NCBI RefSeq assembly: GCF_963675165.1
Contig: NC_087385.1
Location: 2,666,501-2,730,500 of the forward strand
From: Halichondria panicea
Taxonomy: Eukaryota > Porifera > Demospongiae > Suberitida > Halichondriidae
Length of the DNA: 64,000 nt
Reading direction: 5' to 3'
Part shown: in pieces, positions 34,079 to 46,100 of the stretch
How positions within the stretch are numbered: position 1 is the first letter of the stretch
Layout of the letters: every line of letters starts with the position of its first letter
Program-made: the position numbers and the translations under genes
Notes under the pieces: model-generated
What the model was told of the DNA's origin: nothing
The model's input: the letters and a program-made list of their open reading frames with translations, nothing else
Database searches by the model: none

Positions 34079-35650
34079 TCAAGGAGCACCAGTTGGATCG
34101 ATAACTTCATCACGACGAAGACATGCATAAGGATTTCCACTCACGATCACTTCGAAGAGACGTATGATGATTTTATCAATAGCCTCCTCAAAATCATCAA
34201 AGCTATTGTACTGAAATGCACTCAAAATGTTGCTGGAATCAGAGATGCAATCTAGTTCCTCTTGGTTGACAGAAGAGCTGTGTGATGTTTGACTGTTTAT
34301 TCCAATAGCGTACGTGTTGACTCCGTACTTCTGATGTAAGCATTCTACTTCTTTGCACACCTTATGCGTTCTATCGTTTGATTTTCCATCTGTAATGTAC
34401 ACCACATCTAGACAGCTCGGATTGCTAGTTATTCCGCATTTGTGGTTAAGCAGTTCGTCGCACACACATTTTGTTGCAGCTCCAGTGTTTGTATTTCTAT
34501 TGTGATACTCTGCACTACTGATAGCACTTGAAGTAGCTTCTCTACCAAGATAGGTGTTCTCAAAGCAGTCAAAGCAAAACTCCAAACTTATATCTCTACT
34601 AAAGGTCACCATTGCAAACTTAACTTGGTTGCAAAACAAAGGAACAAGCTTGCTGAGAGCGTCCTTCATTCGTTGGTACCTATCAAGACCAATACTTCCA
34701 GAAGAGTCGAGAATAAACAAGACATGTTGAACATCAAGCGGGCTGCAAGACTGAGATTGGCGTCTTAAGCGAGGTCCATGGTCTGTCCAGCTAAAAGGTA
34801 ACGCAACTTTTCTCGATTCAAACGAAAGGATGTCTTCAGAATTGAATTCTTCAGTTTCTTGCAAGCTTATACCTTCTGCCTCCATAAACTCGTCTCGAAG
34901 TGACACTGACCGTTTTTCTAAAAAGAGAGTTATGTCTAATTTCAATTATTTACTGCATGGACCCACTTGTTAAATGAGAACATATTTGTCCAATTCCGTC
35001 GTTATGAGGACATCGGAGACCAGGTCCATGCACACCAGGAATCCTGATTGGAAGTGTTGGTGGAGGTCCACTAGGAGGTTTAGCCCCAGGCTGACCAGGT
35101 TGACCAACAGGACCTGAAGGTCCTTTCGGACCAGATGCACCAGGTTGACCTTGTGGACCAGCCGAACCAGGTTGACCTTGTGGACCAGCCGGGCCTGGAG
35201 AGCCAATGGGACTGAAGTCTTGTTTGGAACCTCCAAGTCCAAGAGCTAAAATTAGCCTGTCCTCTTGATCGGGAAGACCTGTAACAATAATTCAAGCTAT
35301 TAACCATGACATTTTTGTCTAAGAATTACACACTCACAGATTGATCGTGTCTCTGATGTCTCTGTGCAGTCAGCAATTGATTTACCCAGCACACCTCTTT
35401 TGCGTATTTCCTGGTAGGCCTCTTTGGTTGGACATTGAGAAGAAGGAACCACGTGCACACTTTTAGGAACGGCCAGCCATTCAGACCAATCTGAGTATGT
35501 GCAAACTGAGTCACAATGGCTGAAATATTGTGGAGCAGAAATTCTTAGAGGATGGTCACAAGGAAGAGCTGCAGTTTGGCCCTCCCTGATAAGAAGTAGC
35601 ATTGGGATGAGCGTACCGACATAGATGAGGATCGATTGAAATATTCTCAT
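34079..35650 (-). CDS. Secreted protein with collagen-like stretch and VWA domain
   Basis: Probably an extracellular matrix component. Exons in transcript order: 35650-35338, 35278-34967, 34917-34079 (1464 nt, 487 aa). The start at 35650 gives a signal peptide ([20 protein letters not shown]...); the codon before it in the open frame is GTG. Residues about 30-105 are Cys-containing with SDWSEW, reminiscent of the start of a thrombospondin type-1 repeat. Residues about 125-170 are Gly-X-Y repeats ([13 protein letters not shown] and on), roughly 15 triplets, too short for a fibrillar collagen. Residues about 265-455 form a von Willebrand A domain: [12 protein letters not shown] is the MIDAS DxSxS, followed by [11 protein letters not shown]. 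The two domains are joined by an acidic linker ending in RLRR, a possible furin-type site. It lies beside a proprotein convertase gene on the same strand; a functional link is only inference. Confidence 0.85.
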
Positions 35651-36501
35651 TTTCACAACTGTATCAGCTGTTTCAGATGCTTGGTAAGAACAAGGATGAA
35701 GTTTAAGTAAATTCAGGTCTTCCGTGTGCCGTCTTAAGTACTACAGAATCTGGGGCTGCTGGTGGGTAGAAGTGGTCAGGACATAACTATATACTTGAGC
35801 CCACATCTTTTCATTGGTGCCCGGTTAGTTGTTGGTCAGTATGTGTGTGTTGTGTGACTATGACTTGTGTGGGAGGGGGGCATCATTGTAGGTGGATCAA
35901 CAGTATTTTGACTGTGATCATTTTAGACCATAACATTTTCATGTTAGGTGTTTGTTAGCTATACCAATCGTCAATAATTATGTGCACGGTGTGTGGTTAT
36001 AATGATGTATGGCGCATAATTATGTGGGAGAGAGATGTTATTGAAAGTGGCGCACCCTGTAGTGCAAAACAAACATTCACCTGCGTTGGTGGCTACAAAT
36101 GGGATTTCCTCGCCGTTATTAAAGCATAAGTATGTTGTCTATATTAATAGACAAAATTGCTTTGAAAACTGCACTCGTATATTTCCCATGGGATTTCCTC
36201 ACTGCTTTTGAAAATTATGCTGTCTTTACGTTAACACTGCACTTCGACTCTCTGTGACAATTCTGTACGGATTTAAATGTCAACAAGATCCATGCTTTGT
36301 CTAATGTAGTACTGTCAATACGAATAATAAACCTGCGAACAGAAAGTAGCACTACAATAATACTTGTCCTGTAACCCAACTTAGATTTTCCGTCATCATA
36401 ATTCTGTAAAAATGCACGGCAAACAGCCAATAACATTATACATTAAAACAGTGTCTGTTACATGTGTAGTAAATGAGTTTGATTACATAGTCAATCTAAT
36501 A
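35651..36501. other. Intergenic, no gene seen
   Basis: Between two minus-strand genes. It contains a short repeated phrase GGGATTTCCTC at 36101 and 36190 and an unsupported 73-codon minus-strand frame (36215-36436). The left part is the promoter side of the collagen/VWA gene, and the right end is the downstream flank of the convertase gene. Confidence 0.5.
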
Positions 36502-39500
36502 TTACACAGGAACAGATGAAATGCCATCCCCAGACTGAAGTATATGATATCTTAGTCGATTTGTCCGTTCGTTCTTCTTCCTTCTACACATGTACGCCAC
36601 AGTGCATGTAACCACTATACACAGGGCAAACAGTCCGATCAGCCCTATTGAAGTACCAGTAGCAATAGCAACTAAAGAGTCTGATGTCGATACTGTAATC
36701 AAGTTGTCAGTGCAGTACGATCCTCTGTATACAAACGTATTGTTTGGGCAAGTAGTGACACATTCCAGCGTAGATACAATACGAAAATCTTTGCACACAT
36801 CACACGTATTGGGGCCATTTCCATAGCAACCTCTAGCACATGCTTCGTCACACACCTGAGGAATAGTTGCTACAGCTTGAGGTGTACTTGATGTACCGTA
36901 AAGTGTAAGCTCCACATCAGACACACTAACATAGCCACTGGAAGACTTGAACATTACAATCATTGTCCAGTTTCCGACCGGATGTTCACCCCAATAGTGG
37001 ACAGACATGAAGGGCCAAATGTGGTAAGCATATCCTTCATCGTCAGAATTGATAAAATCATATTTTCTGTATGGAAGAAGAGTTGAAGTTGTTCCCTGTG
37101 GTGAAATGAGTTCAATCATGATGTCCCCCCTGCGAGGATGAGGGTCTTGTAACCATCGGTTCACTGAAGCTTCATTTGGGACTTCATGAATGAATGATAT
37201 ATAGTCTTTGATTGTGTAACTTTGTGCATTTTCTACTCTTAAGGAAGCAGTCAAAACCACATGCTCCAAGAACTGAACATCAGAAGTCATGTTCGATACT
37301 GTAAATTTCATTGCAAGAGGTTGTCCAAAGCGGGTATTTCTAAACGTGAAAGTGCATAAAATAGTGATTATTACTTGCTGCACACTTATCAGCACACAAA
37401 GACTGGTGTAATAATACTATCATTGGATCCGTGTATAAAGCTATCTATACATATACATATAATTATGTTTACCCGTAGGCTTGGTGACTCGTCAAGGTCT
37501 GGGAAATTTGTCGAGGAACAGTAATCCAATTTCTGGCTCGAGTTACAAATGCCTCAGCATCAATAGCTCCAAAGCCAAACTTGTGACTGATTTTACGTCC
37601 TGCCCCGTTCACCGTCCATTCTCCATCAATGAGAGGGTCAGAGTTTGATGTGTAAACTAGCAGGTATTGCACATCTCTCCACGTCAGCTCATGGCTACAA
37701 AATCATGCATTTGAACGCACCAGTTTGTAACATAATTATATACATATCGAATTTTATATCTATAATTATATCGAAAACCATAGCCGTACTTTCTATCTGA
37801 GAGGACCATCATTCCCATGCATGCATAGAAAGGAGTAGGAAGGTAACACACTTTGCCTGAAGTGCCAGAGCGATGACTCCTGATACTAGTGGTGCAGAAG
37901 CACTAGTGCCAGTAAAGTCGTCTGTACATTCCCCATTCAGAGTCGTGGTGTACTGCATAATTAATTAATTGTTGTTATACAGTTATGGCACTATAAGCTA
38001 GTCTGATGAATACTTACAATTTGGTCGTAAGGGTCATAGGAGGCATCTTTTGAGAATGTTTTTGAGTTGAATGAATAAGTGACAACCATCTTTCCAGCAC
38101 ACTGTTCATCGTAGCTTGCTTGACCAGCGGTCTGATCTGCTGACCCCACTGCAATAGTGTAGATGCTGGATGAATAACCATCAGCAGCACAAGAATCATA
38201 GTTCCATCCACCATTCCCAGCAGCCCACACGAAAATGGAGCCCTTCCCATCACGACCCTAGAGACAGAATCATACTCTATTCACATTATTTGCAGGTGCA
38301 TGTGTGAGTGCTAAATAAAGTACCTTTGTGACTGCATTTTCAAATGCATTTTCAAGCAGTGTTCCTGGTTTTTCTACAATGAAACCTTTGTCACTTGGTC
38401 CCCAACTGTTGCTGTAAACTTGAATATAGTTGTTTTTATAGCTAAGAGAACTTGCTTCAATGGAGTCTGTCACGCCGCCAGTGAGGTCAACCTTGAGACC
38501 TGCATATATAAGAGATAATTGCGAAGCAAAAAGACTCAGTTTAGCACGAGTCAACATGTGTGCATGTATATATTGTCTTATGCATGACTTTTGTGCATGG
38601 GAGGGGGTTGCTCATTGAAAGTGGCCTGCCCATCAAACTGCTTGGGTGGATGAATGCCAAGTTTCCATTGACTGACTATAATTATAGCAATAACCTTATT
38701 TAATACACCCATGCTGCATGTCTATATAGTCTCTTTTATGGGGACATGCAGCTGTACAATTAAGCGATTGGTACGTATAGTATTACATGTACTTACAGCC
38801 AATACTGGAGTTATAGGCCACCCCTATTCCACACTGATTGTTATCTTTTGCCATGGCAATCTCTCCTCCACAGCTGGTTCCATGACTGTCTGGCTCATCA
38901 CCATCGTATTTTGTAGGAGTGGGGTCATTATCACCGTCTGCAAAATCCCAACTAGCATTGGAATCCTGAAAATGTGTGTTTTTCACAACTTACAATGATT
39001 ATATAGGTATATCTTCTATTGCAGTATGCTTTGATATGATTTCAAGGATTTCTATTATGTATTTCAATAGCAACTACTCAGACGAAGGCCATGTCTTAAC
39101 AATATGTACACAACATTCCCACGGCATTACTCTTATGAGTATAGTGTTGTCACAACAACACTATACACTCACAAGAAAACTTACATAGTTAGGAGAAATG
39201 TCAGGGTGTGTTACCTCCAATCCTGTGTGGGAAAACTTAGTATCACTGACAATGAGACTATACCACAGAACACAAACATGACAACATTCGTGGCATAGTT
39301 GTGAGAGCTCCCTATTACATTATCCACCTCATTGTCAACAGTGGAAGCTTGTTGCATGCCTAAGCTAATGAGACACCCTTCATGCAATCTATATACCCAG
39401 GGAATTCCCTGTTTGTAGTATTATAATTATGATTTAGCTAGCCAGTGTTGAAATACAGCAAAATAATATTATTGCTCGAATGTCTTGGTATATATGCACG

Positions 39501-41269
39501 CGTCTGGGTGGTACAGTAAATATTTTTTAAAGTAAATATAACATGTATACAATAATTATAAATTAATGTGTGTTTGACATTTTTCACTATTCCTATGTAT
39601 GCTATACCAACCCACCATCATCCATGATAGACACGACCACACCACTCCCAGTGATTCCTTGCAGCCAGACAGGCTCCACGTTAATGTCCAGCCCCTTTCT
39701 ACCGTCAGTTTGACCACGGTTGACCTGGGAGTTCTAAATAAATGCATGGCATTGCATCCAAAGCCCATATACACACCCATGCAACTCTCTGTATGTCTAC
39801 ATAATAGGGATGGGGTTCCCCCCCGGACGGGTCCACGCATCGAGAAAACGCAGATAGCTAGTTAGACACTGTTAAAGGTGTCTATATGGGATTTAGAAGC
39901 CCAAAGGCACTGATTTAGTATCCCGAGGGTACTACAAGTGGCTGAGGGCTTCTAAATCACATGGACACCTCCAAAACAGTGTCTAACTCATTTAGATATT
40001 ATACTGATATAATTATGATGCAATAGTGCCTGCATGACATTAGCGAAAGATCTCACCAAAGACCATTGCTTGCTGAAATGTGGATCGCTCGAATAGCTGT
40101 AGTCTTTCTTGAATCTTTTTCTTGCTATTTGCTGCTGTACAGATCCCACCTAAATCAAAGAAGACTAATTATATAGTGATACATAAAATACAATAATACA
40201 TGTACTGAGCATGACTTGAACATCATGTATAGATCATCTACATCGTTTTTTACGTTTGGTTCATTTGAAAGTGCCTGTGCAATCTGATTTTTCTGACCAG
40301 TACCAGTCAAGGGGAGATTATTTCTCCTTTGATCAGTTTCAGGCAACTTGAATGAGAAGTAGTCATCCAGGTTGCCCACCTGTCAGTGTAAAAGAGAACA
40401 GGAACACTTTAAAGGTATCTGGTCACTAGCTGGTGTACCATTGAATAAGTAGACAGGAAAGTGAGGTTAACCTTTTAATAGATGACAGACAGTGCGAATA
40501 CAAATTGAGTAACTAACATAATTATGTAGCAGCAATAGTACAGAAACTCAATAATTATTGACTGCAAAGATGCATGCAACCACCCTCATCAGCCATATAA
40601 TTATCATGCAGACACCAGCAGTTTAATATTAGATCTAAACACTTAACGTTATTAATGCCCCTACTTTACTCAATTTAAGGTGACACTCTTAGAATTACGA
40701 AGCCACCTGACACCAATAATTTCAGCTTCCTTTGGAAATTGAAGTTATTGGTGTCACATAATAATACATATACTGGAATGAATGGTAAAATTTAACAATT
40801 TCAGGTCGTTTAAAATATTTTCAAGTGGCCTAGAGCCAAGGCTGTGTAGGTGGCTATACATTTGACCTCTATAATTAGGGCATGACATCAAAAGATAATT
40901 GTCAATGCAGCTGTCATGCAGTAGATCTAGATCTATCCGTATAATGCCGCATACCTTGACGGGCGCCATAAATAAAGTACACCCTGAGTGTACTTGTGCT
41001 GTGTGTGTAATAGATCTAGCACTCAAGTTATAAAACTGCATACTCCATAGCAAAATAGTCTACTCCACCTGTCCCTGATTGATAAGACCGTGTTTTGTCG
41101 CAAGTGTGTGAGCTTCAAGTGTGAGCTGTGATTGTGGTAGCAGCAGCTGTACCACCCAGGTGTCAGTGTATTGCTCAATGGGAACAGAATGGTCAAACAG
41201 TGGTGTCCTGCTCCTGGTTGATGCTGATGTGACTGAAACTATAGCAGCCCATGTCAGCACATGTTTCAT
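36502..41269 (-). CDS. Furin/kexin-type proprotein convertase
   Basis: A subtilase that cleaves precursors at dibasic sites in the secretory pathway. Exons in transcript order: 41269-41069, 40379-40254, 40149-40057, 39733-39616, 39222-39185, 38965-38797, 38499-38324, 38257-38018, 37952-37852, 37694-37473, 37339-36502 (2322 nt, 773 aa). Signal peptide [16 protein letters not shown]; an in-frame ATG at 41320 would add 17 residues. The prodomain ends [17 protein letters not shown], the autocleavage site. The catalytic residues are about D178 ([13 protein letters not shown]), H220 (DSHGTSCGG), oxyanion N322 (WAAGNGG) and S404 (GTSASAPL). The P domain spans about 490-640 ([20 protein letters not shown]), followed by a Cys-rich segment, one membrane span and a short basic tail. 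All active-site residues are intact, so it should be active. The membrane anchor and Cys-rich region favour a furin/PC5-like enzyme; I do not assign a single orthologue. Confidence 0.93.
39139..39166. repeat. Small perfect inverted repeat
   Basis: GTATAGTGTTGT (39139-39150) and ACAACACTATAC (39155-39166) are exact inverted copies around four bases, in an intron of the convertase gene. Confidence 0.7.
39861..39987. mobile_element. Foldback MITE in convertase intron
   Basis: GTTAGACACTGTTAAAGGTG... (39861-39902) pairs with ...CACCTCCAAAACAGTGTCTA plus AC (39946-39987) with few mismatches, leaving a central spacer of about 43 bp. The whole 127-bp unit is almost one hairpin. Confidence 0.8.
40708..40756. 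repeat. Imperfect hairpin in convertase intron 1
   Basis: TGACACCAATAA and TTATTGGTGTCA form a perfect 12-bp outer stem. Inner bases pair imperfectly (ATTTCAGCTT opposite AAATTGAAG). About 49 nt in total. Confidence 0.6.
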
Positions 41270-41320
41270 TCTTTGCAGAAAATCTAACTGCATGTTTGAA
41301 TGGTTTGTAAACTGGATCAT

Positions 41321-42266
41321 GCAGTGCTAGACAAAAATGCAGCTTGACAAAAAACTAGATCTAGATCTAGTACATTATTATAGCCGTTTGTAATTAATTA
41401 TAGACTCTACATGCAGTATAGTCTGAACTTGAGATCTAAGTTAAACTTCACTGTCAGTGTGAATGAGTCCACCCCCAGTCCCCCACCCCATATATTGATT
41501 GCATGGAATACATGTAAATGCTAAACTGCTTCTGCATGCATATTCTGTTGTAGAAAATGAACCTGAGAAGCATAAAATTATTCAAAGTGCACTTAGTTTT
41601 TATGACCGCCTCCAAAGCGATGCCCGATTAAAATTAGCAGATCTGTGCATGTGCACTCTATAATATTATGGTACCACATATTGCGTTCCTCCGCTCTTCT
41701 CTGCAATACCTGGACTAATGTGTTGCATCATATTATTTCCGAATCAGAGGAAATTGAATACCATTCATATCATTTCTAATTGTGATTAGTAGATTTTGTT
41801 GACATTCCTTATCAAGTGGCTAATTTTCTGTTGTGTATCCTAAGTATGACTCACAAACTTCCTTTTTTTAGCCACTTCCATATGCATGAGAAATACCCCT
41901 CACACAAGCATATTAACTTCCAGGAAGTATTACACACCACTCACGAAATATGATACTGCATTTTATTTGCTTTGTTGATGGGCAGCCTTGTATGAGTCAA
42001 TGTAAACTGTGTAATACAGCGGGGAAGAATTGTTACAATGGAATCTGATACTAACTGTCTGGTTCCTATGGTCAGTGATGTAATGTGAAAAGAAAACGTT
42101 GTTCATGATGTATGTACAGCATAATTATTCTGTTGTAATAATGTAAATTCCTTGAGCACAAGACAATATAAAAGAGGATTAGTCAGACAGAATACCATCA
42201 AACAAGTCAAATTGGAAAAACTAAGTGCTCACAAGAAAATAAACGATCACATATCTTCTGATAACA
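41321..42266. promoter_or_regulatory. Divergent intergenic region, convertase / small secreted protein
   Basis: About 950 bp between start codons of two oppositely oriented genes. No coding frame is credible; the open frame at 42152-42352 is the secreted protein exon read in a different frame. Promoters for both genes presumably lie here. A palindromic AGATCTAGATCTAG run sits at about 41359. Confidence 0.45.
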
Positions 42267-43046
42267 ATGAGTTTCAAGCATCTTATGCTCTCCGTATTGG
42301 TGGCCGTAGCCATGGCCAAAATTGCCACATGTTGTACACCTCCGTCCACTGAGATCGAGCGAGCTTATCAGAATGTCTTTAGCGGTCTTTACGGAGTGGA
42401 GCATGTCATTGTGAGTGGTTAATCTGCACATTGATATTACCTGTAGATAGACTTTATATAGACCTAAATTGTGAGAGAAAGTGCTGACAGTACATTGACT
42501 TTATTCACTTTATGCAGAGATTGGGCACTGATTCTACAACTATTCAACAAGCAACAAAGCCTTTGCTCAAAGAGTTGCACTCCATCACAGAGATGTATGC
42601 AGCCCAGAATGCTCTGAGTGAAAGTGAAACATCTATAGATCTAGCAGAGTTCCTTGACATCATTGTGCAAAATGCCTGCACACTGGTAAGTATAATTAGA
42701 TCTATAAGGACTATATAAACAGAAAAAAGTTGCACCCTGAGGGCCCATGTGGCACTCTTGGCTGATATAATTATTAATTTGTTTTATCCTAATGATCCAG
42801 ATTAAAGTGAAAGCTGGAGATCATATTCCTTGCTCAAGTTATTCTGACATATTGGATCTTAAACTGGCCCTTGACATCTACAATATCCAAGAAGAAGCCA
42901 GAGATGAGTTAGAAAATTCTACAGATCTGAGGCTACAGCAGTGCCAAGAGGATTGGCTTAGTGCACTTCCATGTGAACATGGTAGCACTCCTTTTGAGAT
43001 AATCTCTTCTTTACCGAATTATGACTATACCTGTGTAGCTGCTTAA
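42267..43046 (+). CDS. Small secreted protein, unknown family
   Basis: Exons 42267-42410, 42518-42685, 42801-43046 (558 nt, 185 aa), all phase 0. The ATG at 42267 starts a strong signal peptide (MSFKHLMLSVLVAVAMAKIA). The mature part begins TCCTPPSTEIERAYQNVF and is predicted mostly helical, with a few cysteines (CC near the N-terminus, then NACTL, IPCSSY, LQQCQEDW, LPCEHG, DYTCVAA). I recognise no domain. The gene is divergent from the convertase and convergent with the LIM gene, with about 140 bp between stop codons. The precursor could in principle be processed by convertases, but I see no classical dibasic site in it. Confidence 0.75.
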
Positions 43047-43188
43047 TTATGTGGACGTTATAGCATCATCCCGGTTAAAATAACCTGTAATTACATACTT
43101 ATATTTATTGATTTATTGTATGGCCCACAAGTCATCGTTATCATGAATTCATTCTTCAAAAAGTAATGTCGTAGACTCTATACGTAAA

Positions 43189-46100
43189 CTACACAGTAGT
43201 GATCTGTCCTCCTGTTGTAGGCCTGTGATACTCTCTATAAGCATTTGCCTTTGGGTTGGGCAATGAGCTCTGAAGTAATAAAATAGATGAACTAACCACT
43301 CGAACACATTCAACCTACATACCTTATTGTAGCAATCCCAGCAATATAGAATGTTGTGAAAAAAGTAGGGTTTCTTGTCTCGAAACAAATCAGTGCCTAC
43401 ATGCAATTAAAGCATAATTTATACATGTATATACCATACGTAAGCACATGTATCTTCAAGAATTGTGGGAAATGTATTTTCAAGGATCACCTGCCAACTA
43501 TGAAAGTGGGAATCAAATAATTGTGATTCGTGCTCATCTACGTACAAGTGTTTTATCCTTGTATCAATTTTAAAGAGTGGTAGATCTACGAATATATCAG
43601 GCATGCACAACTCACGACACTTGCTGCAATAGAAACATTTTGAGTGATATGATTTGGTGTTAACTGTGATGCATTCTCTTGGGATCTGAATTGCTTTCAA
43701 GCAGACAACACATCCTGGTAAACCTGAAAATAATCAAAAACATGGTTTGTTATCGTACTTTGACTTACTTTGTGAACGATGCTGCACACCATCATCTTCA
43801 ATATTAAGATCAGATAACAGCTGCTGTAAAGAGGTATCCTGTTTACCCAATTGCTGCCTATTCTCTAAAGAAAATCGTGTTGATCGTTCGTCAGTCAAGC
43901 TCTTCGTTGATACAGGTGGAAGAGGAGCAGGTCTATGTGGTATATGAATCCGCTTTGCTTTGTCGTGAGGGTAAAAATGAGTTTGAGTTTGCGGAACAAA
44001 ACTAGTGTTGTTGAGAAGGTTACCTTCAGCGAAAGCTGTCTCCATACTTACTTTGTATTGTGGACTGCGTGGATTGTCTATTTTTTGCTCGTACTCTGTC
44101 ACATGTGTAGATAAAGTGCTACCTCTGCTCTGGACTTGCCAGTTTGTTTGTATCGTGCTGTGTGAGTGTGAGGGCTTTGGTTGATTGGGAACCTTGTATA
44201 CGCCATCATTGAGAGGAGGTTGTGGGTCCTCCGCTCCCACCACTATCCGGTCATTTATCTTCAAGGGAAATAAATTACTATCTTTCTGTCCTGTCCGAGG
44301 TGTTAGATACGTAGGTGTGAAAGTTTTATCACAAGATGAAGACTTCATATCTTTTGGGAATAAATCTTGTTCCGCAATCAAGGTGCTAGTCGATGCACTT
44401 TGAACATCATCAGATTTTGGGGAGGATTTTTCACTGGGAAAGTCAATTGAGGATGAAGCAAACTCAGGAGGTGGTGGAAGAATATTCTCTTCTGAATTTT
44501 CACCAAAAGGTGTGCTTTGTACTAGCTTTCCGTCGCTTGGTGAAAAACTTTGAGATCTTTTTTGTTGATTTCTTTTTTGCTTACTTTTAGGTGGTACTTT
44601 GGGAGCTTGTCGGATAGTCAGCTCTCTTTCCATATCTACTCTACCAGATAGTAATGTTTTACCAGCCCTTAATGGATCTGAACCGGACCGATATAAATTT
44701 GTTTTTTCAATCATGGGAATCTGTTCTTCTCCTGGAGAGGACATGATCCTACCACGTTTTAAAGGTATTGGGGGGGGCTTATCACCACTCTGACTGGATG
44801 TCTCATCTTCTTCGATTGTTTTTAGAGCATCTTCAATGTCATCATCCGTGTACGATATTAGATTTTTTCGTCTTGCTTTGTCTATTGTCTTTCTCAATGT
44901 CACCATATTAGCAATAACAGTTTGACCTCTTGGCGCACTGCTTAAATTGTTGTCAGACCCCACATTTCGAGGCAGGAGGTGGTCATAATCACTTTGATCA
45001 TCATCATTCAACAATGCAGCTCGTACAGAAAGAGTTCGCTGTATTTCTGTAACGGGATTTGCAGCCTCCGAATTTTGTGAACGTTGTGGGAATTGGTAGA
45101 TGTGCATTCTTTCACGGTCTTCTAGTGTGCTTGCTTCAAGTTCAGCCAATTTACTATCATTCAATTTAAGTATAAGTGGACTATCGATATCATCTGAAAG
45201 ATTCAACTGACTCTCTGCTTCCTCAGTGTGTTCATCTTTGTAGCCAGGAGATGGGCTCCTATAACCATCGTCATTGTACTGTCGTCTTGTCACAGCTGTT
45301 GAGAGTATGGTGCGAGACAGTTTTTCAAAACCACCAGCATCTTGGTTTTGCACAGTGGTAGGAGTGCTCGTTAGAGGTGAAGGATTGCGCGTAAACCTGA
45401 TATTCTGGGAAGTACTAGGCAGAACTTTATTTTGAGGTGATGGGCCACAAATATGACTTTGAGAAGAATTCAGAAGGCTGCTGTGAGAAGAAGACGATTG
45501 AACATCCTCATGAGTAGGCTCTAACTCTGGTACGTATATGGATGGTGGTCCATGAGGAGTATTGTGTGGTGTAGAATTTGGCCGCAAAAATCTCCTATGA
45601 TAGAGGGGCTTTGATGGAGTAATCCCTGTACTTCCAGGTGATGGGGCTCTTTCAAATTCTCTCCAATTTTGTCTAGTTTCGTTCACTCCATTTCTTGCTC
45701 TATTGAACAAACTGCTAGTCGTACTAGCAGAATCAAAAGACTCTAGTGACATAGTGTCGCTGTCATTACCAAATTGAAGATTCCATCGAACATTTTTCTT
45801 TGGCCTTCGACGAGGTTTATGAGGGTTCTTTAAAATGTTCCTTGATGGTTTTCTGTTTGCATCGTAAGAGTAGTCTGAGGCCAGGCTTGTTTCACTAACT
45901 GCTGAGAAGTATGAGCGTATAGATCCATCAAGTGAGAGTCGAGAAGATGTTGTATCGGGGGAAGAGTGCCTTGGGTAATCAGTAATTTGGTCAGGGTCTG
46001 GTCTATATGCATCTATTAAATGCGTGGCACCAAGCGGTTTTGGTGCAGAATCCTTAGTACGGTCAAGTGCTTCTATCAGTGATTCACTGAGTGAAGTAGT

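Noticed and set aside
40708-40756. MicroRNA precursor candidate
   Set aside because: Only the outer 12 bp pair well and the total length is about 49 nt; without small-RNA evidence it is just a hairpin.
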